Origin: Phenylobacterium aquaticum
Lineage (GTDB): Bacteria; Pseudomonadota; Alphaproteobacteria; Caulobacterales; Caulobacteraceae
Reading direction: 5' to 3'
DNA: 64,000 nt
NCBI RefSeq assembly: GCF_022695515.1
Contig: NZ_JALDPT010000002.1
Span: 1-64,000, forward strand
Each line of letters starts with the position of its first letter. Positions within the stretch are counted from its first letter, which is position 1. This document shows, piece by piece, positions 16,521 through 24,048 of the stretch. Both the position numbers and the translations under genes were made by a program. The notes under the pieces were generated by a model, which worked only from the letters and a program-made list of their open reading frames with translations, ran no database searches and was not told the DNA's origin.

Positions 16521-16592
16521 CGAGGCTTCGGCTCGCACCGTTCCGCCCATGAATGACAACCTTGCTTAAGCCAAGAAGGATGTGACCCCATG
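16521..16592 (+). promoter_or_regulatory. ROSE-like RNA thermometer in the hsp20 leader
   Basis: CCTTGCTT (16560-16567) pairs with AAGAAGG (16573-16579) with the G at 16564 bulged and a five-base loop AAGCC. The 3' arm is the Shine-Dalgarno AAGGA, 9 nt before the ATG at 16590. ROSE elements of rhizobial small heat-shock genes have exactly this UUGCU-type pairing of the Shine-Dalgarno sequence with a bulged G. A further hairpin, CGAGGC-TTCG-GCTCG (16521-16535), lies upstream. At 37-42 C the hairpin would melt and allow translation. Confidence 0.75.
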
Positions 16593-17045
16593 CGTACGAT
16601 CGACTTCTCCCCCCTGTACCGCTCCGTCGTCGGCTTCGACCGTCTGGCCGCGCTCCTGGAAACCGCTTCCGCCGACGCGGCGACCGGTTATCCGCCCTAC
16701 AATATCGAGCGCACCGACGAGAACGCCTACCGCATCGAGATCGCGGTCGCCGGCTTCCGGCCGGACGAACTCAACATCGAGGTCAAGGAAAACCTCCTGA
16801 CCGTCCAAGGCCGCAAGGCCGCCAATGACGACCAGCGGCGCTTCCTGCACCGTGGTCTGGCCGAGCGCGATTTCGATCGCCGCTTCCAACTGGCGGACTA
16901 TGTGGTCGTGACCGAGGCGAAGCTGGCCGACGGCCTGCTCCAGATCTCGCTCAAGCGTGAACTCCCCGAGGCCCTCAAGCCCCGCCGGATCGAAATCGCC
17001 ACCCCCGATCAGTCCCCCCTGATCGAAGGTGAGAAGGCCGCCTAA
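16590..17045 (+). CDS. ibpA: Small heat-shock protein, Hsp20/IbpA family
   Basis: This 151-aa cytosolic ATP-independent holdase binds unfolding proteins and hands them to DnaK/ClpB. The alpha-crystallin domain runs from about YRIEIAVAGFRPDEL to GLLQISLKRELPEALKPRRI, containing the conserved A-x-x-x-n-G-L-L-x-I-x-L element (AKLADGLLQISLKRE). The N terminus (MRTIDFSPLYRSVVGFDRL) is the standard FSPLYRS-FDR start of IbpA-type proteins. Length is normal. Its leader carries a ROSE-like thermometer and the gene is followed by two strong hairpins, the second a U-tract terminator. It is convergent with the pentapeptide-repeat gene. Confidence 0.93.
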   Translation: MRTIDFSPLYRSVVGFDRLAALLETASADAATGYPPYNIERTDENAYRIEIAVAGFRPDELNIEVKENLLTVQGRKAANDDQRRFLHRGLAERDFDRRFQLADYVVVTEAKLADGLLQISLKRELPEALKPRRIEIATPDQSPLIEGEKAA

Positions 17046-17073
17046 TCTCCCCCCCTCTTAGGCGACCAAGACC

Positions 17074-17161
17074 GGGCGGCGCGCGACCCCTCTCGCGCCG
17101 CCCACCCTTGATTTCTCCCCCATGCGAGACTGGGCGGCGCAGCGACTGCACCGCCCTTTTT
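17074..17161 (+). terminator. Two tandem hairpins ending hsp20, the second a rho-independent terminator
   Basis: The first is GGGCGGCGCG (17074-17083) with CGCGCCGCCC (17094-17103). The second is GGGCGG-c-GCAG (17132-17142), loop CGA, CTGC-a-CCGCCC (17146-17156), followed by five T (17157-17161) on the plus strand. The second fits the end of the hsp20 transcript and lies immediately before the pentapeptide-repeat gene stop. Confidence 0.8.
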
Positions 17162-17166
17162 GCAGG

Positions 17167-18432
17167 TCAGGCCGCCCGGGCCGCGTCGAGCCCCACCGCC
17201 GCCTGATAGTCGGTCTCCTTCAGGCTCGCGCCGGTCAGCCGGGCGCCGGTGAAGTCGCAGCCGCGCACGTCGGCGCCGTCCAGGATCACCCCGCTCATGT
17301 CGGCGCCCTGGGCCAGGGCGTAGCGCACCCGGGCGTGATCCAGCGACCCCGGCGCCTCACGCGCCCCGCCCAGCGGCAGGGGGGCGATGACGCAGTCCCT
17401 CAGATCGGCCTTGGTCAGATTGGCGCCGGCCAGGCGGGCGCCGCGCAGGTCCGCGCCGCGCAGGATGGCGCCGCGCAGATCGGCGCCCTCCAGATTGGCG
17501 CCCTGCAGATGGACGCCGGTGAGATCCATGCCGACCATCACCGCCCCCTTGGCGCTCAAGGCCGTCAGGCGCAGGCCGCGCAGACGGGCCCCAAGCGGAC
17601 GCAGGTCCTGGCGGTCGAGATTGGCGGGGCGGCCTTCCTTGCCGCTGGTCTTGCACCAGGCATGATTGGCCTGGGCCTGGGCCAGCAGGCCGGCTGCGCG
17701 GGTCATGGCCTCGGAGCTGGGCGCGCGGATCGCCCCGCCCATCTTGGTTGAGGCCGAGGTGCGGGCGCGGGCCACGTCGACCCCGTTCATCGCCGCATAG
17801 GAGAGGTCGGCGCCCTCGAAATTGGTCCCCGTCACCTCGGCGCCATCGAGGATGGCGCCGCTCATCTTGGCGTCCTTCAGATTGGCGCCGGTCATCTTGG
17901 CGCCCTTGAGCGAGCAGTCGGTGAAGTCGGCGGCATAGGCCGAGGCGTCGTTCATCTGCGACCCGTCGAAGGTCGCGCCGCACAGCACGGCGTTGTCGAG
18001 CTGGCCGTGCCGGGACTCGTGGCTGAGGGACGACAGGCCCTTGCTGGGATGGGGGATGGCGACCTGGCCGATCCGGAAGTCGGCCTGGGTCAGATCGGCC
18101 TGGGTCAGATTGGCGCCCTGCAGGCAGGCGCCGCGCAGGTCGGCGCGGACCAGGCGTGCGCCGCGCAGGTCGGCCTTGCGCAGGTCGCAGCCGAACAGAT
18201 TGGCGCGTTCGAGATTGGTGACGGCGAGCTTGGCGCGGTCGAGGATCGAGGCGGAGAGGTCGGCGTCGGACAGATTGCGGCCGGACAGGTCGACCCCGGT
18301 CAGATCCACGAACTTCAGCACGGCGCGCTTGCCGCCGGGACGACCGGTGACGAACCTCTCGTGGGCGGCCACGATCATTTCGATTTCGCCGGCGGAGAGC
18401 CTCCGGCGGCCGGTCAGGGCGACTGCGGACAT
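17167..18432 (-). CDS. Two-domain pentapeptide-repeat protein, paralog 1
   Basis: The 421-aa product has an N-terminal helix with AAHERFVTGRPGGKRAV (about 25-42), a first block of A(D/N)LxX pentapeptides (about 45-240) broken by an inserted loop near VAIPHPSKGL, a helical linker with AWCKTSGKEGRPANLDRQDLRP (about 270-292), and a second pentapeptide block (about 300-415) with APLPLGGAREAP near its middle. Pentapeptide repeats fold into a right-handed quadrilateral beta-helix and often mimic DNA or act as scaffolds. No catalytic motif, signal peptide or membrane segment is seen. It shares this architecture with three other genes in the window. It is 81 bp downstream of paralog 2, same strand. 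Molecular function unknown. Confidence 0.88.
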   Translation of the reverse strand: MSAVALTGRRRLSAGEIEMIVAAHERFVTGRPGGKRAVLKFVDLTGVDLSGRNLSDADLSASILDRAKLAVTNLERANLFGCDLRKADLRGARLVRADLRGACLQGANLTQADLTQADFRIGQVAIPHPSKGLSSLSHESRHGQLDNAVLCGATFDGSQMNDASAYAADFTDCSLKGAKMTGANLKDAKMSGAILDGAEVTGTNFEGADLSYAAMNGVDVARARTSASTKMGGAIRAPSSEAMTRAAGLLAQAQANHAWCKTSGKEGRPANLDRQDLRPLGARLRGLRLTALSAKGAVMVGMDLTGVHLQGANLEGADLRGAILRGADLRGARLAGANLTKADLRDCVIAPLPLGGAREAPGSLDHARVRYALAQGADMSGVILDGADVRGCDFTGARLTGASLKETDYQAAVGLDAARAA

Positions 18433-18513
18433 CTGTGGTTATTCCCCCGGGATGGTCTGGGTGGACGAACTGTCTAAACCCGAGACACCACCGAAGCGTT
18501 AAATTGTCGCACC

Positions 18514-19776
18514 CTAGAGCGTGTCGCCGAGCCCCCTCGCCCCCCACTTCTGCGCCCCGATCAGATTGGCGTGGGCGAGCTGGGCGTTGGTGAAATTGGC
18601 GCGGGACAGGTCGGCGTTCTGCAGGATCACGTAACGCATGTCGGCGCGGGCCAGATCGGCGGCCTTGAGCCCGGCGCCGGTCAGATTGCAGGGCAGCACG
18701 CGGTCGCCCCCCAGCAGCAGGGGGCCCATCTGGGCGTCGCGCAGATCGGCGCCGGCGAGCTTGCAGTCGACCAGCCTCGCCCCGCGCAGATCGGCCCGGC
18801 GCAGATTGCAGGACCGCAGATCGGCGCCTTCCAGGTGGGCGCCCTGCAGCTGCACGCCCTCCATGTCGAGGCCGTAGAAGATCGCGCCCTTGGCCGAGAG
18901 GGCCGTGAGGTTGAAGCCACGGACGGATTTCAGGGCGCGCAGGTCGGCGTTGTCGAAGACGCTGGGGCTACCCTCGGCGCCGCCGGTCTCGCACCAGCGG
19001 GCATGGTCGCGGATCATGGTCTCATAGGGCAGATCGGCCACGGCCTTGCCGACCGGATCGTCGGTCAGGGCGCCGCGCATGTCGGCCCGACTGACGTTCC
19101 AGGCCAGGGTCTTGGCGCCGACCAGGATGCAGTCGCGCAGGTCCGCCCCCGCCAGATCCGCGCCGGACAGGTCCGCGCCGGCCAGGTTCGCCCCGGTCAT
19201 GGTGCATTGCTTGAGATTGGCCCGGACGAGCTTGGCGTCCTTCATATTGGCGTCGGTGAAGTCGGCGCGCACCGCCATCACGCCGGACAGGCGCGAGCGC
19301 TCCAGATTGGCGCCGGCCAGGATCGCCCCCTGGACCTCGCCCACCCGGTTGATGTGCTCCATCACCCTCAGGCCCTTGTCCCGGTCGCCGATGGCGATCG
19401 AGCCTTCCCGCAGGTCGGCCTCGAACATGTCGACCCCGGTCAGGTTGGCGTTGCGCAGGCAGGCGCCGCGCAGGTCGGCCCGACGCAGGCTCGCGTCGGT
19501 CAGGTCGGCGTTCTGCAGGTCGGCGCCGAACATGTTGGCCTGGTCGAGCCGCGCGCCCTGGAACAGGCACCCGGCCATCACCGCGCCGGTGAAGTCCGCG
19601 TCGCACAGGTTCTTGCCGCGCAGGTCCAACCCCGACAGATCAAGCCAGGCGAACACGGCCCGGGCGCCGCCCGGTTTGGAACTCCACAGCCGATCGTGAC
19701 GCACGCAGATCGCGTCGAGTTCGGGCTGTTCGATGCGGCGAAGATCCACCGCCGTCGTGGTTGCGAGAAGCGCCAT
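18514..19776 (-). CDS. Two-domain pentapeptide-repeat protein, paralog 2
   Basis: This 420-aa protein is built like paralog 1: N-terminal helix ending RHDRLWSSKPGGARAVFAW, first pentapeptide block starting DLSGLDLRGKNLCDADF, an inserted loop with IAIGDRDKGL, a linker with ARWCETGGAEGSPSVFDNADLRAL, and a second block (FYGLDMEGVQLQGAHLEGADLR onwards) with GPLLLGGDRVLP before the last repeats. Identity to paralog 1 is greatest in the linker and the GVxLQGAxLEGADLR segment. Together with paralog 1 it looks like a tandem duplication. Cytosolic. No function can be assigned from sequence. Confidence 0.88.
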   Translation of the reverse strand: MALLATTTAVDLRRIEQPELDAICVRHDRLWSSKPGGARAVFAWLDLSGLDLRGKNLCDADFTGAVMAGCLFQGARLDQANMFGADLQNADLTDASLRRADLRGACLRNANLTGVDMFEADLREGSIAIGDRDKGLRVMEHINRVGEVQGAILAGANLERSRLSGVMAVRADFTDANMKDAKLVRANLKQCTMTGANLAGADLSGADLAGADLRDCILVGAKTLAWNVSRADMRGALTDDPVGKAVADLPYETMIRDHARWCETGGAEGSPSVFDNADLRALKSVRGFNLTALSAKGAIFYGLDMEGVQLQGAHLEGADLRSCNLRRADLRGARLVDCKLAGADLRDAQMGPLLLGGDRVLPCNLTGAGLKAADLARADMRYVILQNADLSRANFTNAQLAHANLIGAQKWGARGLGDTL

Positions 19777-19870
19777 GGAGACAGGCCCCAGAGATTACTG
19801 GTCGCAACCCTAGATCAAAGGCGATTAACGCGTTGTTTCCGTGACTTAGCGGAATCAGGATGAATATCCG

Positions 19871-20311
19871 CTAACCCTGGGCGGGGCGATAACCCGCATA
19901 GAGCGAAGCCGCCTCTTCGGCCAGCAGACCAAGCTCCACCACTACGCCCTTGGCCCGTAAGCGTTCGGCCCCCTGGCCGGCGGCGAAGGTCGACGGATCC
20001 TCGCAGGCCACGACCACCCGCACAGCTCCCGCGAGCGCCAGAAGTTCGGAGCAGGAGGCCGCGCCGGTGGACCTCTTGCCGCAGGGCTCGAGGGTGACAT
20101 AGGCCACGGCGCCCCGCGCCCGATCCCCGGCCTGGGCCAGCGCCATCTCCTCGGCGTGGGGGCGGCCGCCGGCCTGGGTCGCCCCCTCGCCCACCACGAC
20201 GCCGTCCGCCACGATCACGCAGCCGACGGCGGGATTGTCGCCGGTCCGTCCGACCTGGGCCCGGGCGAGCGCAATGGCCCGGCGCATATGATCCCGGTCG
20301 GACGCCGACAT
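19871..20311 (-). CDS. RibD-like deaminase-domain protein
   Basis: This 146-aa stand-alone cytidine-deaminase-fold protein resembles the N-terminal half of RibD (riboflavin biosynthesis). The zinc ligands are present: HAE in GRPHAEEMALAQAGD, and PCGKRSTGAASC with two cysteines. VGRTGDNPAVGCVIV is the RibD-type substrate-binding start. The reductase domain of a bifunctional RibD is absent, so it may be a dedicated deaminase or act on another pyrimidine-like substrate. The start is the ATG at 20311, 2 bp from the gpmA stop, which implies coupled expression. Confidence 0.82.
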   Translation of the reverse strand: MSASDRDHMRRAIALARAQVGRTGDNPAVGCVIVADGVVVGEGATQAGGRPHAEEMALAQAGDRARGAVAYVTLEPCGKRSTGAASCSELLALAGAVRVVVACEDPSTFAAGQGAERLRAKGVVVELGLLAEEAASLYAGYRPAQG

Positions 20312-20313
20312 GG

Positions 20314-21021
20314 CTAGTTCGGCAGGGTCTGGGCGCGGCCCGCGTCCAGATAGCGGGCCGACAGAGGCTTCAGCCCGGCGTCCAGCTCGATGACCAGCGG
20401 ATTGCCGGTCGGGATCTCGATGTCGATGATCGCCTCGCTGGACAGGTTCCACAGCAGCTTGACGATGGCGCGCAGGGAATTGCCGTGGGCGGCGACCAGC
20501 AGGGTCTCGCCGGCCGTCAGGTGCGGCGCGATCTCGGCCTCCCAATAGGGCTGCACCCGCTCCAGCGTGGTCTTCAGGCTTTCGGTGGTCGGCAGGACGG
20601 CGCCGGCGTAGCGGCGATCCTTGGTGAAGTCGAACTCGCCGCCGGCTTCCAGCGGCGGCGGCGGCACGTCGTAGGACCGGCGCCACACCTTCACCTGGTC
20701 GGCGCCGTGCTTGGCCGCAGTGTCGGTCTTGTTGAGGCCGGTCAGGCCGCCATAGTGGCGCTCGTTCAGGCGCCAGTCCTTGGTCTCGGGGATGAACACC
20801 TGGCCAGCTGCGGTGAGCGCCAGCCAGCAGGTGCGGATCGCCCGGGTCAGGACCGAGGTATAGGCGCGGTCGATCTGAAGGCCCGCGGCCTTGATCAGCT
20901 CGCCGCCCAGGCGCGCCTGGGCCTCGCCCTCCGCCGTCAGGTCCACGTCCACCCAGCCCGTGAAGCGGTCTTCCAGGTTCCAGCGGCTCTGGCCGTGGCG
21001 CAGCAGGATCAGGGTCGGCAC
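20314..21021 (-). CDS. gpmA: 2,3-bisphosphoglycerate-dependent phosphoglycerate mutase
   Basis: This 235-aa cytosolic glycolytic enzyme interconverts 3- and 2-phosphoglycerate. The phosphohistidine motif LILLRHGQSRWNLEDRFTGW is near the N terminus, NERHYGGLTGLNK is the conserved dPGM block, and LLVAAHGNSLRAIVK holds the second active-site His. Length and order fit GpmA of proteobacteria. It is transcribed on the minus strand and runs directly into the RibD-like deaminase gene. Confidence 0.93.
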   Translation of the reverse strand: MPTLILLRHGQSRWNLEDRFTGWVDVDLTAEGEAQARLGGELIKAAGLQIDRAYTSVLTRAIRTCWLALTAAGQVFIPETKDWRLNERHYGGLTGLNKTDTAAKHGADQVKVWRRSYDVPPPPLEAGGEFDFTKDRRYAGAVLPTTESLKTTLERVQPYWEAEIAPHLTAGETLLVAAHGNSLRAIVKLLWNLSSEAIIDIEIPTGNPLVIELDAGLKPLSARYLDAGRAQTLPN

Positions 21022-21137
21022 GCGAAGATCTCCTCTTTCCGGACGGGCTTGGGCTAGGGCGGCGGGGCGCGGGCGTCAAGCTTGCGAGGCCGGCGCGACT
21101 GGCGCGCGGGCGCGGCGGCGGCTATATCCCGACCAGC

Positions 21138-21383
21138 ATGTCCGACCGACTGATCCTGCCCGCGCTCGCCGCGATCGCCCTGATGATGGTGGCGCTGGCC
21201 ATGGTCTGGCCCCAGGGCCTGGGCGACCGCTCGCCCGGCCCCTTCGGCCATACGCCCCTGCAGCAGACCCCGGCCATGAAGGCGGCGATGAAGCGCGAGG
21301 CCGACGCCTCCAACCGCCGCATCTCCAGCGCCCGCCAGGCGGTGTCGGATCTGCAGAGCCAGGCGATCGCCCCCACCCAATGA
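21138..21383 (+). CDS. Small membrane-anchored hypothetical protein
   Basis: The 81-aa product starts MSDRLILPALAAIALMMVALAMVWPQGLG, which is one N-terminal transmembrane segment, followed by a short Pro/Gly stretch and a basic helical tail (MKAAMKREADASNRRISSARQAV). It is an inner-membrane or exported small protein with the tail probably in the periplasm. It sits 25 bp upstream of kdsD and is likely co-transcribed with it. I do not recognise the family. Confidence 0.65.
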   Translation: MSDRLILPALAAIALMMVALAMVWPQGLGDRSPGPFGHTPLQQTPAMKAAMKREADASNRRISSARQAVSDLQSQAIAPTQ

Positions 21384-21408
21384 GCCGTCCGGCGGCCAGC
21401 GAGGCTTG

Positions 21409-22374
21409 ATGTCCGAATTCGACGCGATCTCCGTCGGTCGCCGCGTTCTGAGCGCCGAGGCCGACGCCCTGCGCCTGCAGGCCGAAACCCTGGGTGACGA
21501 ATTCGTCCGGGCGGTGGACATCCTGCACGCCGCCAAGGGCCGGATCATCTGCACCGGGATCGGCAAGTCGGGCCATGTGGGGCGCAAGATCGCCGCCACC
21601 TTCGCCTCGACCGGCGCCCCGGCCTTCTTCGTGCACGCCAATGAAGCCAGTCACGGCGACCTCGGCATGATCACCGAGGGCGATGTGGTGCTGTGCCTCT
21701 CCAAGTCCGGCGAGAACCAGGAGCTGGCCGACGTCCTGGCCCACTCCAAGCGCTTCCATGTGCCGCTGATCGCCCTGACCGCCGCCCGCGACAGCGCGCT
21801 CGGCCGCGCCGCCGACGTGGTGCTACAGCTCGCCGACGCCGCCGAGGCCACCGCCGAGGTCAAGGCGCCCACCACCTCGACCACCCTGCAGATCGCCCTG
21901 GGCGACGCCCTGGCCGTGGCCCTGCTGGAACGCCGCGGCTTCACCGCCCGCGACTTCAAGACCTTCCATCCTGGCGGCAAGCTGGGGGCCATGCTGCGCA
22001 CCGTGCGCGACATGATGCATGGCGAGGCCGAGCTGCCCCTGGTCGGCGGCGACGCCCCGATGTCGGAGGCCCTGCTGGTCATGACCGAGAAGCGCTGGGG
22101 CGTGGTCGGCGTGCGGGGCGCAGACGGCGGCCTCTGCGGCGTGATCACCGACGGCGACCTGCGTCGCCACATCGACGGCCTGATGGACCGCACCGCCGCC
22201 GAGGTGATGACCCCCGGTCCCAAGAAGACTGTGCCGCCCGGCATGCTGGCCTCAGAGGCGCTCGCCCTCATGAGCGACCCGCCGCCGGCGGTCACCGTGC
22301 TGTTCGTCGTCGAGGACGGTGAACCGGTGGGCATTCTGCACGTTCACGACCTGCTCCGCGCCGGGGTGATGTAG
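21409..22374 (+). CDS. kdsD: D-arabinose-5-phosphate isomerase (KpsF/GutQ family)
   Basis: It converts ribulose-5-phosphate to arabinose-5-phosphate, the first committed step towards Kdo of lipopolysaccharide. An N-terminal SIS domain is visible (GRIICTGIGKSGHVGRKIAA, then VVLCLSKSGENQELADVL and KTFHPGGKLGAMLRTV), followed by a pair of CBS domains (CGVITDGDLRRHI and VGILHVHDLLRAGVM). The 321-aa length is normal. I chose the ATG at 21409; a TTG sits one codon earlier. It opens the run of envelope sugar-precursor genes that continues to galU. Confidence 0.94.
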   Translation: MSEFDAISVGRRVLSAEADALRLQAETLGDEFVRAVDILHAAKGRIICTGIGKSGHVGRKIAATFASTGAPAFFVHANEASHGDLGMITEGDVVLCLSKSGENQELADVLAHSKRFHVPLIALTAARDSALGRAADVVLQLADAAEATAEVKAPTTSTTLQIALGDALAVALLERRGFTARDFKTFHPGGKLGAMLRTVRDMMHGEAELPLVGGDAPMSEALLVMTEKRWGVVGVRGADGGLCGVITDGDLRRHIDGLMDRTAAEVMTPGPKKTVPPGMLASEALALMSDPPPAVTVLFVVEDGEPVGILHVHDLLRAGVM

Positions 22375-22412
22375 AAATCGTCACGGTCTCGAAGACTATG
22401 GCGCGTGTTCGG

Positions 22413-22440
22413 ATGGTCTTAAGACCGTGCGACCATTAAG
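22413..22440. promoter_or_regulatory. Nested palindromes upstream of the hexose-phosphate mutase gene
   Basis: GGTCTTAAGACC (22415-22426) is a perfect 12-bp palindrome. ATGGTC (22413-22418) and GACCAT (22431-22436) form a second, wider inverted repeat, and CTTAA/TTAAG (22418-22422, 22436-22440) a third. It sits 33-60 bp before the start codon. It may be an operator. The regulator is not known. Confidence 0.45.
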
Positions 22441-22472
22441 ACAGCCAGCCGAACCTCACCGACGGAGTTCCA

Positions 22473-23975
22473 ATGCTTCCCACCCCGCGCAGCGATCTCA
22501 TCCCGAACACCGCCGAGTTCGAAAGCTTTCCCCTGGTGAAGGCGACCGGGTTCCGGGAATACGACGCGCGGTGGCTGTTCGGCCCCGAGATCAACCTGCT
22601 GGGCATTGAGGCGCTGGGCCTCGGCCTCGGCACCTACATCCACGAGCTCGGCCAGAAGCGCATCGTGGTCGGCCACGACTATCGCTCCTATTCCATGTCG
22701 ATCAAGCAGGCCCTGACCATCGGCCTGGTGGCCGCGGGCTGCGAGGTGCTGGACATCGGCCTGGCCCTGTCGCCCGTCGCCTATTTCGCCCAGTTCGACC
22801 TCGACGCCCCCTGCGTGGCCATGGTCACCGCCAGCCACAACGAGAACGGCTGGACCGGGGTGAAGATGGGCGCCCAGAAGCCCCTGACCTTCGGCCCGGT
22901 GGAGATGGGCCGCCTGAAGGAGATCGTGCTCGGCGGCCAGTGGAAGCAGCGTCCGGGCGGCAGCCTGGCCCATATCGAGGGCGTGTCGGAGCGCTATATC
23001 GCCGACGTCGCCACCCGGGTCAGCCTGAAGCGTCCGCTCAAGGTGGTCGCCGCCTGCGGCAACGGCACGGCCGGCCACTATGCGCCGGAGGCCCTGCGCC
23101 GCATGGGCGTGGCCGAAATCATCGAGATGGACTGCAAGCTCGACTACACCTTCCCGCGCTATAATCCGAACCCGGAAGATCACGAGATGCTGCACGAGAT
23201 GGCCAAGGCCGTCCGGGAGCATGGCGCCGACCTGGCGCTCGGGTTCGACGGCGACGGCGACCGCTGCGGCGTGGTCGACGACGAGGGCGAGGAGATCTTC
23301 GCCGACAAGATCGGCCTGATGCTCGCCCGCGACCTGTCGGAGCTGCACAAGGACGCGACCTTCATCGTCGACGTGAAGTCGACCGGCCTCTACGCCACCG
23401 ACCCGATCCTGAAGGCCAACGGCGCCAACACCGTCTATTGGAAGACCGGCCACAGCTACATCAAGCGCAAGACCGCCGAGCTGGGCGCCCTGGCCGGGTT
23501 CGAGAAGTCGGGCCACTTCTTCTTCAACTCGCCCCTGGGCTACGGCTACGACTGCGGCCTGACCGCGGCGGCCGCCATCCTGGCGATGATGGACCGCAAT
23601 CCCGGCAAGAAGCTCTCGGACCTGAAGAAGGCCCTGCCCGTCGCCTACACCTCGCTCACCATGTCGCCGCACTGCCCGGACGAGGTGAAGTACGGCGTGG
23701 TCGAGGACGTGGTCGCCGAATACACCGCGCTGGCCGAGGCGGGCGGCAAGATCCTGGGGCGCAAGATCCTTGAGGTCATCACCGTCAATGGCGTCCGCGT
23801 CGCCCTGGAGGACGGCTCCTGGGTGCTGGTCCGCGCTTCGTCCAACAAGCCTGAGATCGTCGTGGTGGTCGAAAGCTCGCAGTCCGAGGACGACATGCGC
23901 GCCCTGTTCCGCGAGGAAGTGAAGCCCCGCCTGGGCAAGCGTCCGCAGGTCGGCGCCTACAACCAGGAAATCTGA
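22473..23975 (+). CDS. manB: Phosphomannomutase/phosphoglucomutase
   Basis: This 500-aa alpha-D-phosphohexomutase interconverts hexose-6-P and hexose-1-P and so feeds GDP-mannose and UDP-glucose pools. Domain motifs in order are the phosphoserine loop MVTASHNENGWTGVKMG, the Mg loop GFDGDGDRCGVV, the sugar loop with GFEKSGHFFFNSPLGYGYD, and the C-terminal phosphate loop VRASSNKPEIVVVVES. The N terminus, with VKATGFREYDARWLFG, is the family's domain 1. It sits 98 bp after kdsD with a nested palindrome in between, then ugd follows after 73 bp. The exact sugar preference is inferred from context. Confidence 0.88.
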   Translation: MLPTPRSDLIPNTAEFESFPLVKATGFREYDARWLFGPEINLLGIEALGLGLGTYIHELGQKRIVVGHDYRSYSMSIKQALTIGLVAAGCEVLDIGLALSPVAYFAQFDLDAPCVAMVTASHNENGWTGVKMGAQKPLTFGPVEMGRLKEIVLGGQWKQRPGGSLAHIEGVSERYIADVATRVSLKRPLKVVAACGNGTAGHYAPEALRRMGVAEIIEMDCKLDYTFPRYNPNPEDHEMLHEMAKAVREHGADLALGFDGDGDRCGVVDDEGEEIFADKIGLMLARDLSELHKDATFIVDVKSTGLYATDPILKANGANTVYWKTGHSYIKRKTAELGALAGFEKSGHFFFNSPLGYGYDCGLTAAAAILAMMDRNPGKKLSDLKKALPVAYTSLTMSPHCPDEVKYGVVEDVVAEYTALAEAGGKILGRKILEVITVNGVRVALEDGSWVLVRASSNKPEIVVVVESSQSEDDMRALFREEVKPRLGKRPQVGAYNQEI

Positions 23976-24048
23976 GGCCGGGGTCGCAGGACCGACACGC
24001 CTTGGCTATATGCCCGACTGACCCACTGTCCCCGCACAGGATGAGACC

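Noticed and set aside
19823..19837. TTAA-N7-TT sequence as a CtrA box upstream of pentapeptide paralog 2
   Set aside because: Only six of eight fixed positions match, and there is no cell-cycle context.
18571..19863. Long open frame antisense to pentapeptide paralog 2, with a repetitive Gly/Gln/Val-rich product
   Set aside because: It is the regular antisense of the A(D/N)LxG repeats; similar antisense frames occur opposite paralogs 1, 3 and 4, so it follows from codon bias.
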